This document shows positions 48,737-60,016 of a DNA stretch of 64,000 bases, in pieces. A model generated the notes under the pieces. It ran no database searches. It was not told the origin of the DNA and saw only the letters and a program-made list of their open reading frames with translations. Source of the stretch: Leidyana gryllorum EB-2025a. Its lineage: Eukaryota > Apicomplexa. Numbering within the stretch: the stretch's first letter is position 1; each line of letters starts with the position of its first letter. The stretch lies in assembly GCA_048772705.1 (NCBI GenBank), contig JBLWGC010000177.1, positions 62,001 through 126,000 of the forward strand, in the 5' to 3' direction. A program made the translations under genes and the position numbers.

Positions 48737-50304
48737 CTACGGTGGCTCCGGACCCCCTTGAACCACATACAAACGGATGCGATCGCCCTGACAGTGAACA
48801 CGCCAATGGCAACATCAAACCCGAAGCATCACTCACTTTTCGGATCTGCTGATTTGCAAATCTGTCGTGTTCCATTCCCAACCGCTTTAACGGAACCACG
48901 ATCGGTGCATTCTTATCCAACACCGTAATATGAAGTCCAAGTAGGGTAATGGCTCGTTCAACCTTGCCTGAAACAAGAACGAGGAGATGCAGATTAGTAA
49001 GTAGAGTAAGTAGCTGCGATGAGGCAGGTGGGCTCGCAGCTTTTACAGAATACGTGTGTGTGCGGGCCGAAGTCAAGCACACACGACTGCATTGCTCACC
49101 TCCGTTTTGTGCCAAATATGTCGACCGTGACACTACTAAGCTCTCCCCGCAGTACTTGGACTCCTTCAACTGCCATTGAGGGCCATATACATCTGTTTTC
49201 GAGCAAGGGAATTGAAGGGTTGATCAGTGTGGTGTTCGTCCACTCACCGAACGTTGGTAAAGGGTCCGCAGCCCGAGTGCGGAAAGTATCGAAGTCGAAC
49301 CTGTTGTGGGCGGACATTGTTGAGGGGTGGGTCGACAATAATCGGGAGAGCTCACCAGAGGGTGTTAGGTTCTTCGAGTGGGCACTTTTGGCCGTATTCG
49401 CGCGGGGGGTTGTGCTTAGGTGTGATGAATTTGGGCGGATGCCAGACCAATGATTTCGGATCTAAGACGCCAAGGGCATTACACAAGTTGATTGGAATTT
49501 CGAGTCTATCGTAGACACAGACTTCGGGAACGAAGGGTCCCCCCACAACGAGAATTTCGTCGCCATGAAATCTGGTGTTGTCCTTTCTGAACCAGAGGTT
49601 TCGTCTCGTCCCATAGGGTTTGACTTCGACGCGGAAGGAGGTGCGGAGTCGGCGGTCAGCGGGAGATTTGGCACAGGGAGGTTGTGGAGAGTCGCATGAG
49701 GGCCTGGGCGACGGTTGTAATAGGGAGGAGCTGTAGGCGATCTCAAGGCATTTGCCCTTACAGGACGGGAGGACCTGAGGGGTGGTTTGAGATATGAGTG
49801 TTATTGCGGGTAGTCAGTCACCTTGGCAAAGATGAGAAGGTCCGCTCGTATGCCGAAATCCTCAATATAGAGGGGCTGTATGGCGAAGTCGAAGCATTCA
49901 AGTTCAAGGTGGTCTCGATAAGTGATCGCGAATGAATCAGTGATAGGCTTAACCCATACGTCGAGGATGAATTTGTGAATAGTGACAAACCAATGAGGAC
50001 AAACCTCGAGCAGTTTAGGCAACGTCGGGTCGCAAACGTATGGCAAGAAATGCTGCAATGTCTCGGGATTCAGGAATGGCTTATGATTCCGGGGATCGCC
50101 GTATACTTCATACTGAATAGGCTCGGGTTCGATAGATCCTTTTTCTTCAGTGAGCCTATATCTTGGCAAATACGACACTGCAGAAGCCCGAGGGCGGCCT
50201 GACTTGAGCAACACCTCCTGCATTTTATTGAAAGGCAACACTATCCGTCGGTTGGCGAAGAAGGGCCCTCGCAGCAAGTCATCCTTGCTTTCGCCCTGCC
50301 CCAT
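48737..50304 (-). CDS. Unknown protein with possible N-myristoylation site
   Basis: Six exons: 50304-49822, 49774-49356, 49300-49248, 49192-49100, 48967-48837, 48787-48737; 409 aa. All introns are GT-AG with matching phases. The start MGQGESKDD is a plausible myristoylation signal (Gly2, Ser6). Segments such as VCPHWFVTIHKFILDVWVKP, ECFDFAIQPLYIEDFG and VERAITLLGLHITVLDKNAP look globular, but I recognise no family. Reading through the last intron would give an alternative end at 48624 that overlaps the PAP2 gene. The spliced end (RIRLYVVQGGPEPP) stops 18 bp short of it and is preferred. Confidence 0.6.
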
Positions 50305-50348
50305 GACCCGATTTTTTTCCACCCCCCCTTTTGGACAATGCTTTGACA
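50305..50348. promoter_or_regulatory. 44-bp divergent intergenic region (unknown gene / PI-PLC)
   Basis: Two divergent start codons are 44 bp apart, with a T6 and C-rich run between them (50311-50330). Shared promoter function is inferred. Confidence 0.5.
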
Positions 50349-53300
50349 ATGTCATCAGCTTCTCTCAAAGGTGGCCCTGCACTCTTGCAACGGTCCCGTT
50401 CGGGACGAACAGCACAAGATGCTCTGGGCTTGGACACTGTACCATCCACCATGATGGTAACTCCTGGTGGTGAGCTCCTATTGAGAGCCGTTGTCGCATA
50501 TAATGTCGTTAATATGGTGCTTCGCTATCTGTGAATGTAACTCGCTATGGCTCTATGGCCCTATGACCCCAGGGGTCTGTGGCGCTTGTCTCTATCCAAT
50601 ACTCTACCCGCCGTCTCCTCTGCTTTTCCGCCGTCTCCTCTGCTTTCCCGCCGCCTCCTCCCTCTCCACCGCCCCCGGTCGACTGCAGCTGTCTCAGGTG
50701 GTGGTGTTCACCGATCACTCCAGCGGAAACTGTCTGCCGAGTTTGGATTGGTGGTTATATCAGATCCAGTTAAAGAGCGGATTCGCAACGTTGAGGTTGA
50801 AGAAGCTCTGCATCAGATCCAAGCAGGTTCCACTTTGCTGAAATACTGCAGCGGGCGATTCAAATCAGTGAGTTTGAGCAGCTGAGTACGTCTCCGACAG
50901 ACCGAGCGACCCTCTTTTTGACAGCCACATGAGAGACACTTCTATGTGGATCTCGATTTGATGATTATTCGGTGGTTGAGTCCCAACAAATCGGTGACAG
51001 AGTCACAGATTTACCTCTCCGACATTGCCCGAATCGTGCCTGGCACGGACAGCGACTTTTGGCGAGTGAGTGTGCCCGCGGTTTCGACCGGTGTCTCTGT
51101 TTTACAGAACATTTCCGACAGCTCCGAAGCGACAAAGAGCGAAGCGACCTTGGAATAGAGATACTGGCGGGAGTTCGGAAGTTGCGAGTGGCGTGCAAGG
51201 ACGAGTGTGAATGGAAGCTTTGGTTCACTGGGCTGTTGTATGCCCAGCAGCGATCGATCACGAGTCTCCAGGGAGAAGGGAGTTTGTCGAGCAGCTTCAT
51301 CCGGAAACAGTGGGATCTGACCGACCGAAATAGGGACGGAAAGGTTCAATTCGACGAGGTACTTATCCTACTTAAGCGTCTGAACTGCAAGTTAGTGGTC
51401 AATTCATTTTCTGCCCACTCGACTGATTGCTGCCTTAGCACCGATATCGGCTATGCTTCCGAACTGTTCAAATCTGCAATTGCAACCCGCGACCGCGACG
51501 CGGACGGTCTGACCTTTGAGGAATTTAAGATAGTGAGCGAACCGCGGGTATACTTTGTGTGTATCCCTCCATTGTGCACTCAGATGTTGCAAAGGCTACT
51601 CACACACGTTGATGTGATGTCGTACTTTGAGCATTATATCAAAGGGGATATGGGGAAAGATCGCGTCATGTCTGTGGAATCCTATATAGAGTTCCTCAAA
51701 GAGGTGCAGGGGGCCGATCAATCCGAGATTGACCGCTCAGTCCGGATTCTGCGAACCCTTTCAGGACCCTTCGCCGCACATGACGAGAGCTACATAACAG
51801 ATTTGGGGTTCAATGCCCTCATAACAGGCGAATTCAACTCCATATTCGACCCCCAAAAGCAACGCAAGTACCAGGATATGTCCAGACCCATCACCGACTA
51901 CTATATTGCTAGCAGTCACAATACCTATTTGACAAGTAATTCTCAAATGCAAAAATCGGGCTCCCATCCCTTTCCGCAGGTGATCAGGTTGTCGGTCGCT
52001 CGGCGGTGGGCCAATACATCGAAGTGCTATTGACTGGATGTCGATGCGTCGAATTGGACTGTTGGGACGGTCCCGATGGAGAGCCTGTGATCTTTCACGG
52101 ATATACATTGACTTCCAAGATCCCCTTCGAAGCAGTGGTGAAGGCATGTAGAGACTACGGATTTAAGGTACCCTTCGTCGCCACACACTTACTGCCGTCT
52201 CTCAGAGAAATCCCTATCCAATCATATTGTCATTGGAAATGCACTGCTCGGCCCGTCAGAAGGCCAGAATTGGCGACATCCTCCACGAAGTGTTGGGGAA
52301 CTCCTTGCATGTTCTTACCGAATGTGAGCACCAAATGAATCCCACCCCTCCTATCGCCTCGCAGTGGACAAGCATCAACCGCCGTCTCCTGAGAGCCTCA
52401 AGTACCGCTTCCTCGTCAAAGGAAAGGTCCTCGGCGAAGGAGACGTGGAAGAAGAAGAAGAAGGAAACGAAGACGACCTGCAGGCAGAAGAAACTGAAAT
52501 TCGACAACAACTCCTCAATGAATTCCCTCAAGCTTTCTGTGTTGACATAGACTTACCAAATCTCGTACTCCCCCCTAAAGGCATGGGAGACATAATGGTG
52601 CAAACAGCCCGCGACAAATCTGGAGATCGCGAAACTTCCGGCTCCGATGCACGGCGCGGGCCCTCCTCTACGAGTGAGCCGGGCATTTTCATGGGTCTGA
52701 TCGCCCTCCACCTGTCTGTGTCTGTGTCTCCCCACCTGTGTCTGTGTCTATGTTCACCACCTGTGTCTGTCTCCCCTCCACCTGTGTCTGTCTCCCTTCC
52801 ACCTGTGTGTGTCTCCCCTCCACCTGTGTGTGTGTCTCCCCCACTTGTCTAACGTCTCCTGCTTTGATAGGATCCGCCGACGACTTGAGTCATTATTACG
52901 AAGCCATCTGTTTGCCCGGCAAAAAGTTGAGGAGCTTCGACGATCGCAGTCGACATGGTAAGCCGTAGAGTTGGGTTCTTATTGGCAAGGCTGAGCAGCA
53001 ATGCACGTATGTACATTCAATGAGCGCAGGTTGATGCGACTCTACAAGTTGGAGGCGCCGCAATTGGTCAAATTCCATCACGACTATCTGTCTAGAATAT
53101 ACCCGGCGGGTACCCGTGTCATGTCTTCTAATTACAATCCAATCTTTTGCTGGTCGGTCGGCTGCCAGATGGTTGCACTTAATTACCAAGTGAGTGTCCA
53201 CTTGACTCAATGTCTCATTAACACCGCCCGGCCGATCTCGCAGGCGGTTGGTATGGCTCTGTTACTCAATGTGGGCCGATTCAATGAAAACGGCAACATG

Positions 53301-53944
53301 GGCTACGTCCTGAAACCGCCCATTCTCACTGATAGTAGCATCTCGAGCTTCGATCCTCACAGATTGGACCCGGCAGTGCTCGAGCGCGGGGGAGAAGAGC
53401 CCTGCATGATAACATTACAGGTGGGCCCCACTGATCACAATCAGCTCTGGAACATCCACCTTCCTGTCCAGATCTTGGCTGGACAACAATTACCAAGACT
53501 CAAAGTGCGTGACGATGATGGGCGGAAACGGGATATGGCCTGCCCCTCGGTCACCGTGTCTGTACAAGGGGTACCCGGCGATACCACGACAAAAAAGACG
53601 ACTTCCGTCAGCAATAATGGCCTGAACCCTCGCTGGAACAATCAAGTGTTGGAGTAAGTTTGATCTATGTGCGTGTGTGTGTGTATCTGACACGGGACCT
53701 TCTCAGTTTCGTAATTGCCGTACCATCTTTGGCAATAATGGTATTTGAGGTTCGTCATAGTGACAATGCCCGTTCGGAGTACTTGGCTGGGAACGCTATT
53801 CCGGTGAATTGTATTCGACCTGGGCTTAGATGGGTGCCCCTCTATGATGCGCATGGTCGTTATGTTCGATGGTCCGGTCTAATAGTGCACGCCAAAAAAA
53901 CCCCAACTGTTCTGGACAAAGCCCGGTTTGAGCTGAGTTCGTAG
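50349..53944 (+). CDS. Phosphoinositide-specific phospholipase C (delta-like)
   Basis: Fourteen exons: 50349-50469, 50689-50867, 50925-51065, 51122-51390, 51439-51532, 51584-51935, 51980-52167, 52206-52323, 52365-52673, 52871-52957, 52999-53189, 53244-53420, 53472-53653, 53707-53944; 881 aa. Domain order is PH-like ([28 protein letters not shown]), EF-hands ([23 protein letters not shown]), X box ([33 protein letters not shown]), an acidic linker, Y box ([33 protein letters not shown]) and C2 ([20 protein letters not shown]). Both catalytic His are present. It cleaves PIP2 to IP3 and diacylglycerol. Four of the introns are multiples of three. The start exon (repetitive 219-nt intron) is least certain. 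Confidence 0.92.
50608..50660 (+). repeat. 20-bp pyrimidine-rich tandem repeat in PI-PLC intron 1
   Basis: Two copies of a ~20-bp unit (CCGCCGTCTCCTCTGCTTTT and a near-identical copy) are followed by a partial third. It lies in the polypyrimidine part of the first intron of the PI-PLC gene. Confidence 0.75.
52708..52850 (+). repeat. CACCTGTGTCTGTCTC minisatellite in PI-PLC intron 9
   Basis: Irregular tandem units of about 17-21 bp, each containing CACCTGTGT, fill most of a 197-nt intron. They are wholly on the non-coding side of both splice sites. Candidates for length polymorphism. Confidence 0.9.
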
Positions 53945-54025
53945 TTGAGATCTAAGATAACATACGGTGATACTGACCCATGTGTACGGTGTCATTTTGG
54001 AAAAATAGTTTTTTGGGTTATACCA

Positions 54026-55429
54026 ATGAGATCTGTGGTTCTTCCCCTGGTGGCCCTTGCGGTCGGACCCGCGACGGCCGTTGACATTATAGCTCACCGA
54101 GGGTTCAGTGGAGCGTACCCTGAATCGACCAGTGCCGCAAACATCGCGGCCGTGAAAGAGGGGGCGGATTGGCTGGAGTGTGACGTAGTGCCCTCCAAGG
54201 ACGGCGTTGTGTACTGCAGTCATGAGCCCCATCTGGCCGAGCTTAATTCGGATATCACCCGCTTCAAGCATCGTGAGAGATTCCCATTGGATGGTATCCG
54301 CAGGGCCACTGTGGAAAGAGCACCAGATGGGAACTACTACAATACTGTTGAAGGCTGGTTCTTCAGCGACTATAACTCGGTTGACATTGATGAGCTGAAG
54401 GTCGCTCAGCGGTACATGGAGAGAGATCAATCCAACAGCCTGGCAGAACCATTCCTGAAATTGAAAGATTTCATCAAATTCGCTCGAAGTGAAAAAGTTG
54501 GACTCTATATCGAGCCAAAGCATTCTGACTGGTTTTATGACGTTGCCGGCATCGAGCTTAATATGCTCATTGTAAAGGAACTGGTGGAAGGTTTCGGGGG
54601 CGAGCTTGTTGATGCTTCAGCGGACGAAATCCCTGAGATCGATCTCGAAGCACTCAACCCCCCCAACTCGGAACTTGCCATGTGGAAAGAGACTCTGGAA
54701 AGCGCTAAAGCAAAGGCAGAGGGGAAGAAAGTTGTATTCCCCAAGAACGCGTTCGATATTCCAGTTGTGATCGAAAGTTTCCTATACGAAGATTTGGCTT
54801 TTTACAAATACATTGGCTGGGCCGATCAGCAACCCACCTGTGCACTCACGTGGGATGCCAGGGGCCTCCCTACCTCCAACTGGGGTGAAACCTACCTCAA
54901 GGGGGAGAAATTCGTTGACTCCAATGAGAACAGCGACGAAGACTGGCAAGACGACTCTGGGCCTTCACTCAGATCTGTCGCCGTAAACGCTGCCAGCATG
55001 AAAGCAGTCAACGCCAAGTACCTCGGACCCGATAAGAACCTCCTCATTACGCACGAGGATCTCGTGTCCACTGCTCACAAGGAGAAGATCCAGGTCCATA
55101 TCTGGACGCTTCGCAACGACAACGCGAACCATGTTGCCCGTGGCCCCTGGCCCCCTGCAGCGGATGCGGCTACTGCGTCAGAGTACGAAAAGATGCCAAA
55201 GACCATTGTCGCCCGCGATGCCAACATCCCTAAACAATTCCGATCCTGTGTGACTCGCGAACTGGACTACTTTGTGGAGGCTGGAGTGGACGGAATTTTC
55301 ACAGACAACGTCAACACTCTCAATTTGTATCTAAAGAGGCAAAGGGCCAACAACAGCGGTATTTCCCCGTCCTTCATCGGCGGCATCATTACCTCTGTTT
55401 TGTCACTGCTGGCCATACTTGCTTTCTGA
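54026..55429 (+). CDS. Secreted/GPI-type glycerophosphodiester phosphodiesterase
   Basis: Single exon, 467 aa. The signal peptide MRSVVLPLVALAVGPATA leads into the catalytic start IIAHRGFSGAYPEST (His24, Arg25). The metal-binding ECDV and the HEPHL His (from VYCSHEPHL) follow, and HIWTLRND and DGIFTDN mark the end of the TIM-barrel. The family hydrolyses glycerophosphodiesters to glycerol-3-phosphate and an alcohol. The C-terminus (NNSGISPSFIGG, then a hydrophobic run to the end) looks like a GPI-anchor signal or a tail anchor. It starts 81 bp after the PI-PLC stop. Confidence 0.92.
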   Translation: MRSVVLPLVALAVGPATAVDIIAHRGFSGAYPESTSAANIAAVKEGADWLECDVVPSKDGVVYCSHEPHLAELNSDITRFKHRERFPLDGIRRATVERAPDGNYYNTVEGWFFSDYNSVDIDELKVAQRYMERDQSNSLAEPFLKLKDFIKFARSEKVGLYIEPKHSDWFYDVAGIELNMLIVKELVEGFGGELVDASADEIPEIDLEALNPPNSELAMWKETLESAKAKAEGKKVVFPKNAFDIPVVIESFLYEDLAFYKYIGWADQQPTCALTWDARGLPTSNWGETYLKGEKFVDSNENSDEDWQDDSGPSLRSVAVNAASMKAVNAKYLGPDKNLLITHEDLVSTAHKEKIQVHIWTLRNDNANHVARGPWPPAADAATASEYEKMPKTIVARDANIPKQFRSCVTRELDYFVEAGVDGIFTDNVNTLNLYLKRQRANNSGISPSFIGGIITSVLSLLAILAF

Positions 55430-55911
55430 TCGATGCACCGTATCACATTCTGGTTCAAAGTTCCCGTAGCCCGACTGTGTCCATCTAAGAGCGAAGAAAA
55501 GGGCTACTTTTGCGACCAAACTGATAACGAAAGATAGTACGACCAGGTTAGGCAGTCGTAGGATCAAAACACACAGAACACACACACACCGAGACCACGC
55601 ACAACACACCAACAACATACACACTCTTCCATTGACCTTAACTCATCGGTGTCGGAGAAGCGCGCTACGAAGTTGGTACCCCCGACTAGCCTCAGTCAGA
55701 GTTTTCTGGAAGCTTCAACAGCTCCGCCGCGGGTCATAGTTGGCGAGAAACTGCGGCATGCGCATTCACATTTACGCTTGGTTTCAGCACTTTAGCAGTT
55801 GGGCGATGAGTCGCTGGCGGGTGGTAGCTGGAGCTGGGCATATTTATAGAACCAATAGACCTACCACTTTTTTGGGTGTGTGGCTTTTTAGGAGATCGCT
55901 ATGTGTTTGAT
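55430..55911. other. 482-bp intergenic region with CA-rich tract
   Basis: This is the longest gene-free stretch in the window. It holds a CA-rich tract (about 55565-55622). On the minus strand there is a short hydrophobic ORF (55618-55403) that overlaps the end of the GDPD gene by 27 bp; it is weakly supported. A TATTTATA-like AT element lies near 55841. I see no tRNA. Confidence 0.4.
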
Positions 55912-58900
55912 ATGGAAGGCGAGTGTACATATTATGAAGAAGAGGCAGTATCATCTTCGGACAGAGCGTCATATAATGATGCGACGGAGGCCACAATTGA
56001 CCGGCTGATCGGTAGTATGTTATCACTAGATCGCGATGAGCGTGATGCGTGTGAAAAGGAGATTGAGTCCCTGGCGAGCCCTGAGCGGTTGGCAAAGCTG
56101 CTCCTCAGTCTGGCCCATTACGGTTGCAGAGGTGCCTTTGCGGAGCGTCTTGCGGTCAGCGAGTCTGCTTCTTATCGAGCTGGCGTCGATGATGAGGACG
56201 GGTCCCGTCGACTCTTCTTCAGCGACGACGAGACTGGTACTCCTCAGGGGGGGCGAGGGTACCGGATGTGTCTGACTCCCGCATCGGACCGCCCGCTTTT
56301 TGGGGGTGGTCCGCCAGCGCTTACTCCGTGTCACCATACGGCATCACCGATAACCTTCAGAACCTCGAGAGAGTTTGGTGACCGGTCAACTGCCCACTTG
56401 GGAGGCGACGGGAAGGAAATGGAGGAGTCGGATACGTTCACTCCGAGTATAGTGCGGGGGAAGTCGTTTGAAGCCGCCTTTTCCCCGCCACGGCGGTTGT
56501 GGAGTCCGGAGAACGAGGACACCGCAAAGCAAAAGCGTGAGTTGAGCTTCATAGTTCTGAGAAAGTATGTGGTGAGTGGGTGGAGCGATCTGAGTGAGGT
56601 GACCAAGGAGAGCCTCCGTAATGTGCTCTTGAACAATTATGTGAGTGTGAGTAGATGCGATTCCAAGAGACTGGGGCCGATTATGACGAATGTAATTGCC
56701 GTCGTTGCCAAGCTCGGGGGTTCTTTGAAACATTGGAAGGGGTTCATAGAAACGATCCAACTGACCTTACAAGAGCTTTACAACAAGTCTCACCATGACG
56801 ACTTGTACAATGTCCTATGTCTGTTGCTGGAAATGAGTCAGGTGGACTCTTATAATAAGGTGGTGGATACCGCTCGGCCTCCCTCGTCCCCCCCGGACCA
56901 TCTGGCCGGCTCCTACTCACTCATCGCGTTCGACCTGCTCGATGCGGAGTATGGGCTGCAAACAGCCTTTCTGCACATGGGCAAAGGAATGAAGCAATAT
57001 CGCTTCACGTCCCTCCGCGAGGTGAGTGTCGTCCGTATGGTCCCACCTGTGTCTTTTGCTCCGCCAGGAAGACACATTGCCGGCCAAGTGTCGCCGGATC
57101 TGTTTGGAGACACTGCGCAACGCACTGCAACGATTGACAGCTGTGCCGAGCCCAGGCGGGCGTCTGGGGAATGGGGTCTCGTTGGCGGCCCCGAAGTTCC
57201 TGAAAGCGCATGTGGTTCCGAGATTTTATCTATGGGCGAAGATCTATGACGAGATAATGGATGAGTTGGTGGACAGTTGCACTGATATCGAGTGCATCAA
57301 GGGGGGGATATGTGTACTGAAGACGCATAAGCTGCTCTTGACAGAGAGTCTAAGCACTCACTTTGAGCCGTCCTACAATCTGATAGAACGATTTGTCAAA
57401 CTCATCAGTCAGTGTCTCCAAGTTCTGAGAGCTTACTACAAGTATTTTGAGAATATGGTCATCAATGAAGCCGACTTTACGGGACAGATCGAGGAAGATG
57501 AAGACGGAGGACCCATCGCTTTCATCATCCATTTTGCTCACTTCTGTGCCAGCGCTGTATCCCGTCGGAAATTCCGCACTGTCGTAAGTAAATCTCTCGA
57601 GGAAATCACAAATGTTCTTGCCTTGTTTGCTCAAGTCGTCGAAGCTCAGGTGAGACAGAGGGAGACAGAGACACATCACTATCACACTATCACTGCCCTC
57701 CACTACCCCCCTCGTCCCCACTTTCCATGTGATCCTCTTTGCAGAAAGCTCAATGGTCGAAAGATGCTGATATTTTCCTGGCGAGCGAGAACCCGTGTGC
57801 CTCATTCAATGGAACCATCCGGGTGGCGGTGCACACATTCATTGAGCGAGTACTAAACTACTGTGGTCGTTCGGGAGCGACCCGAGTTCTCAGTGCTGCT
57901 AACGGTTTGGTGGACGGGCAACAAACTCGAGAGTGGAAGTTGCTCGAGGTTTCAATGTGGATATTAGGGATAGTGGTCCGCCGAGCTGAGCGTCTCCGGG
58001 CAATAGAAGACGCGGTCATTCAAGCAGCCCTTATGAATATGGGCAGAATCCTCACTGATGAAAGTAATCAGTTTCTGAAAGCTCGTGCGCTCATGACGGC
58101 CAGCCGACTTCGCCCTTTTGTGGAAACCCGACATCCCTACGATGTACCCGCGATAGTCAAGATAGGCGTCAAATGCCTGAATGTCGAGTCGATGGTTCCC
58201 CTGAGAGTCTCAGGTCTCACCGCCATTGAAGCCTACTGGCCCACTTGCACTGCTGTCCTCAAAAGAGAGTTGGCTATCAACACCCCCTTAGGGAAGTCGT
58301 TGGCCGATATAGCTGCAGACGAATCGTCTCAACTCATGCGCCTGAAAGGATTGGAGGCATGGAAAACGATAGTTAAGAAGTGGGAGGATTCCGACGGATC
58401 ACAGGCTCTAAAGGAAGCCCTTCTCGCCACCGTCACCATCAGTTGGGAGAAAGCTGTGTGGGATCCCGATACCAAAAGCAGACTCCTCGATCTCATCACA
58501 GCGGTTCTGAGTGGATCCGACGTGAATATGAGGTAAGTAATGAAACCTCCATGCGCACACACTTTGCCCCCACCAACAGACGCTCGCTAGTCGCACACAT
58601 TCTCACCGCTATCTCAGTGGGTGTATCGGATCGGAGCAACGGAGACGCGAACCGCATATTAAGTCTCGAGGCTTTTGTCGTCATTTGCCGACAGTGGGCG
58701 GGATCTTTCAATGAAGTGTTGTGGCAAAGTGCTCAGTGTATCACACGTATAGACCAATCAGACGACCTCGAAGACAGCAATGTGGTCCTGCCGCTGGGAG
58801 AGGCCATTGGGTGGATAATGCGGAAGGGTAGAGGACTGATGACAGTGGAATTGGTGAAACCAATTGCCGCTTGTCTCAGTCGGATACTGGTCGCTCGGAA

Positions 58901-59987
58901 CATGAAACCTTGGGCTCTCAAATACGTCCCTGTGGCTACTCGTATAATGCTTTCTGTGTGTCGGAATGTCTTCAGTGCGCATGACGTGGGAGTGTTACTC
59001 GGGATGTGCTGTGTATGTGCCCTCGAGTCACAGAGTCAGCGGGTGCAAAAGGCGTTCGCCCTGGTGATATGCAGGTGTATCTGCGATAACAGTGCACAGG
59101 TGATACCCTCGATGGTCAATGCCCAGCTCAATATTGGTGGCCTCGACTGTTCAGGTGAGATCTTCGGGGAAAGAATTACAAATCGCTTTATCATCACACA
59201 GTTTTGGCCACCTTTGTCGGTCTCCTCGATGCTCTATACGTCACCGCTAACAGGGAACCCGCGACGCATTACAGTCGCGCGGTCGTCTACACTGCTGTTG
59301 TCGCCCTGATGACTGATGGACTGGAGTCTGTATTGGCGATGCCAACTTCCAGAGACGTCCCTCGGATTCTCACCGAGATTCTGCTCTATGGATTAGAGCG
59401 CGAGCTCCATCGCGCCCGTAGTGTCCGCCGACTGTCCGTTCCCGTAAGCTTTTTCTCAGTTGGCCCTTCAGTTCTCCCAATGACTTTCTCTCCCTTTTCC
59501 CCCGCAGAGCTCTGATGATGCGGTCTACAATGGAGAGCGTGACCGGCAAGGCGGGCAGATCACTGTGTCGGTATCGTCCGATGAGAGTGAGACTGTGGCG
59601 CACGAGTCAGATGGTGGGGGCGCTGAACAAGAGGGGGAAGGGATGGGTCAAACTACCATTGGCACAGGCCACGTGTGGCCCTCAATGCTGTCGATCCAGA
59701 CACTCAGCGACGGCGTCTCGCGCGATACCGAGGACGAGAGTGTGGAGCAATACGACTTGGAGGGAGACAACGAGAGGAGAAATGGAGGTCGAGATCTGAT
59801 TGAATATGAGCGACGTCGTGACCTGCGTTTCCAAAAGACTAACGTGCTGACATTGCTGCATTGCGCCTTTACTGAAGATCTTCGTGCTGTCCGCCCGGAG
59901 ATGTTTGCAGAGGTTGATAGCCCCTTAATGCTTAGATTGAAGCGGTGTTTAGTGTACCATGAGGAGGTCTGCTTGACACCCCTGTGA
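55912..59987 (+). CDS. Importin-9/Kap114-like beta-karyopherin
   Basis: Six exons: 55912-57021, 57068-57649, 57745-58532, 58580-59154, 59202-59443, 59508-59987; 1258 aa. HEAT-type helical repeats run through most of the protein. The match to importin-9 rests on HFAHFCASAVSRRKFRTVVSK...FLASENP, the WKLLEVSMWILGIV segment, ASRLRPFVE...VPLRVSGLTAIEAYW, the acidic insert near the C-terminus, and a final repeat (KTNVLTLLHCAFTED...LRLKRCLVYHEE). Importin-9 carries histones and ribosomal proteins into the nucleus. An unusual acidic, Pro-rich insert of about 120 residues lies near residues 75-200. It is longer than the animal protein (~1040 aa). Confidence 0.78.
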
Positions 59988-60016
59988 GTCACCTTTTTCT
60001 CATCAGATTTGGAGGC

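Noticed and set aside
48624-49169. Long read-through form of the unknown minus gene overlapping PAP2
   Set aside because: Splicing the GTGAGT...GTCAG intron at 48788-48836 gives a clean stop at 48737 and no overlap with PAP2.
52708-52850. CRISPR-like repeat array
   Set aside because: Units are irregular, lack unique spacers of fixed length and lie in a eukaryotic intron.
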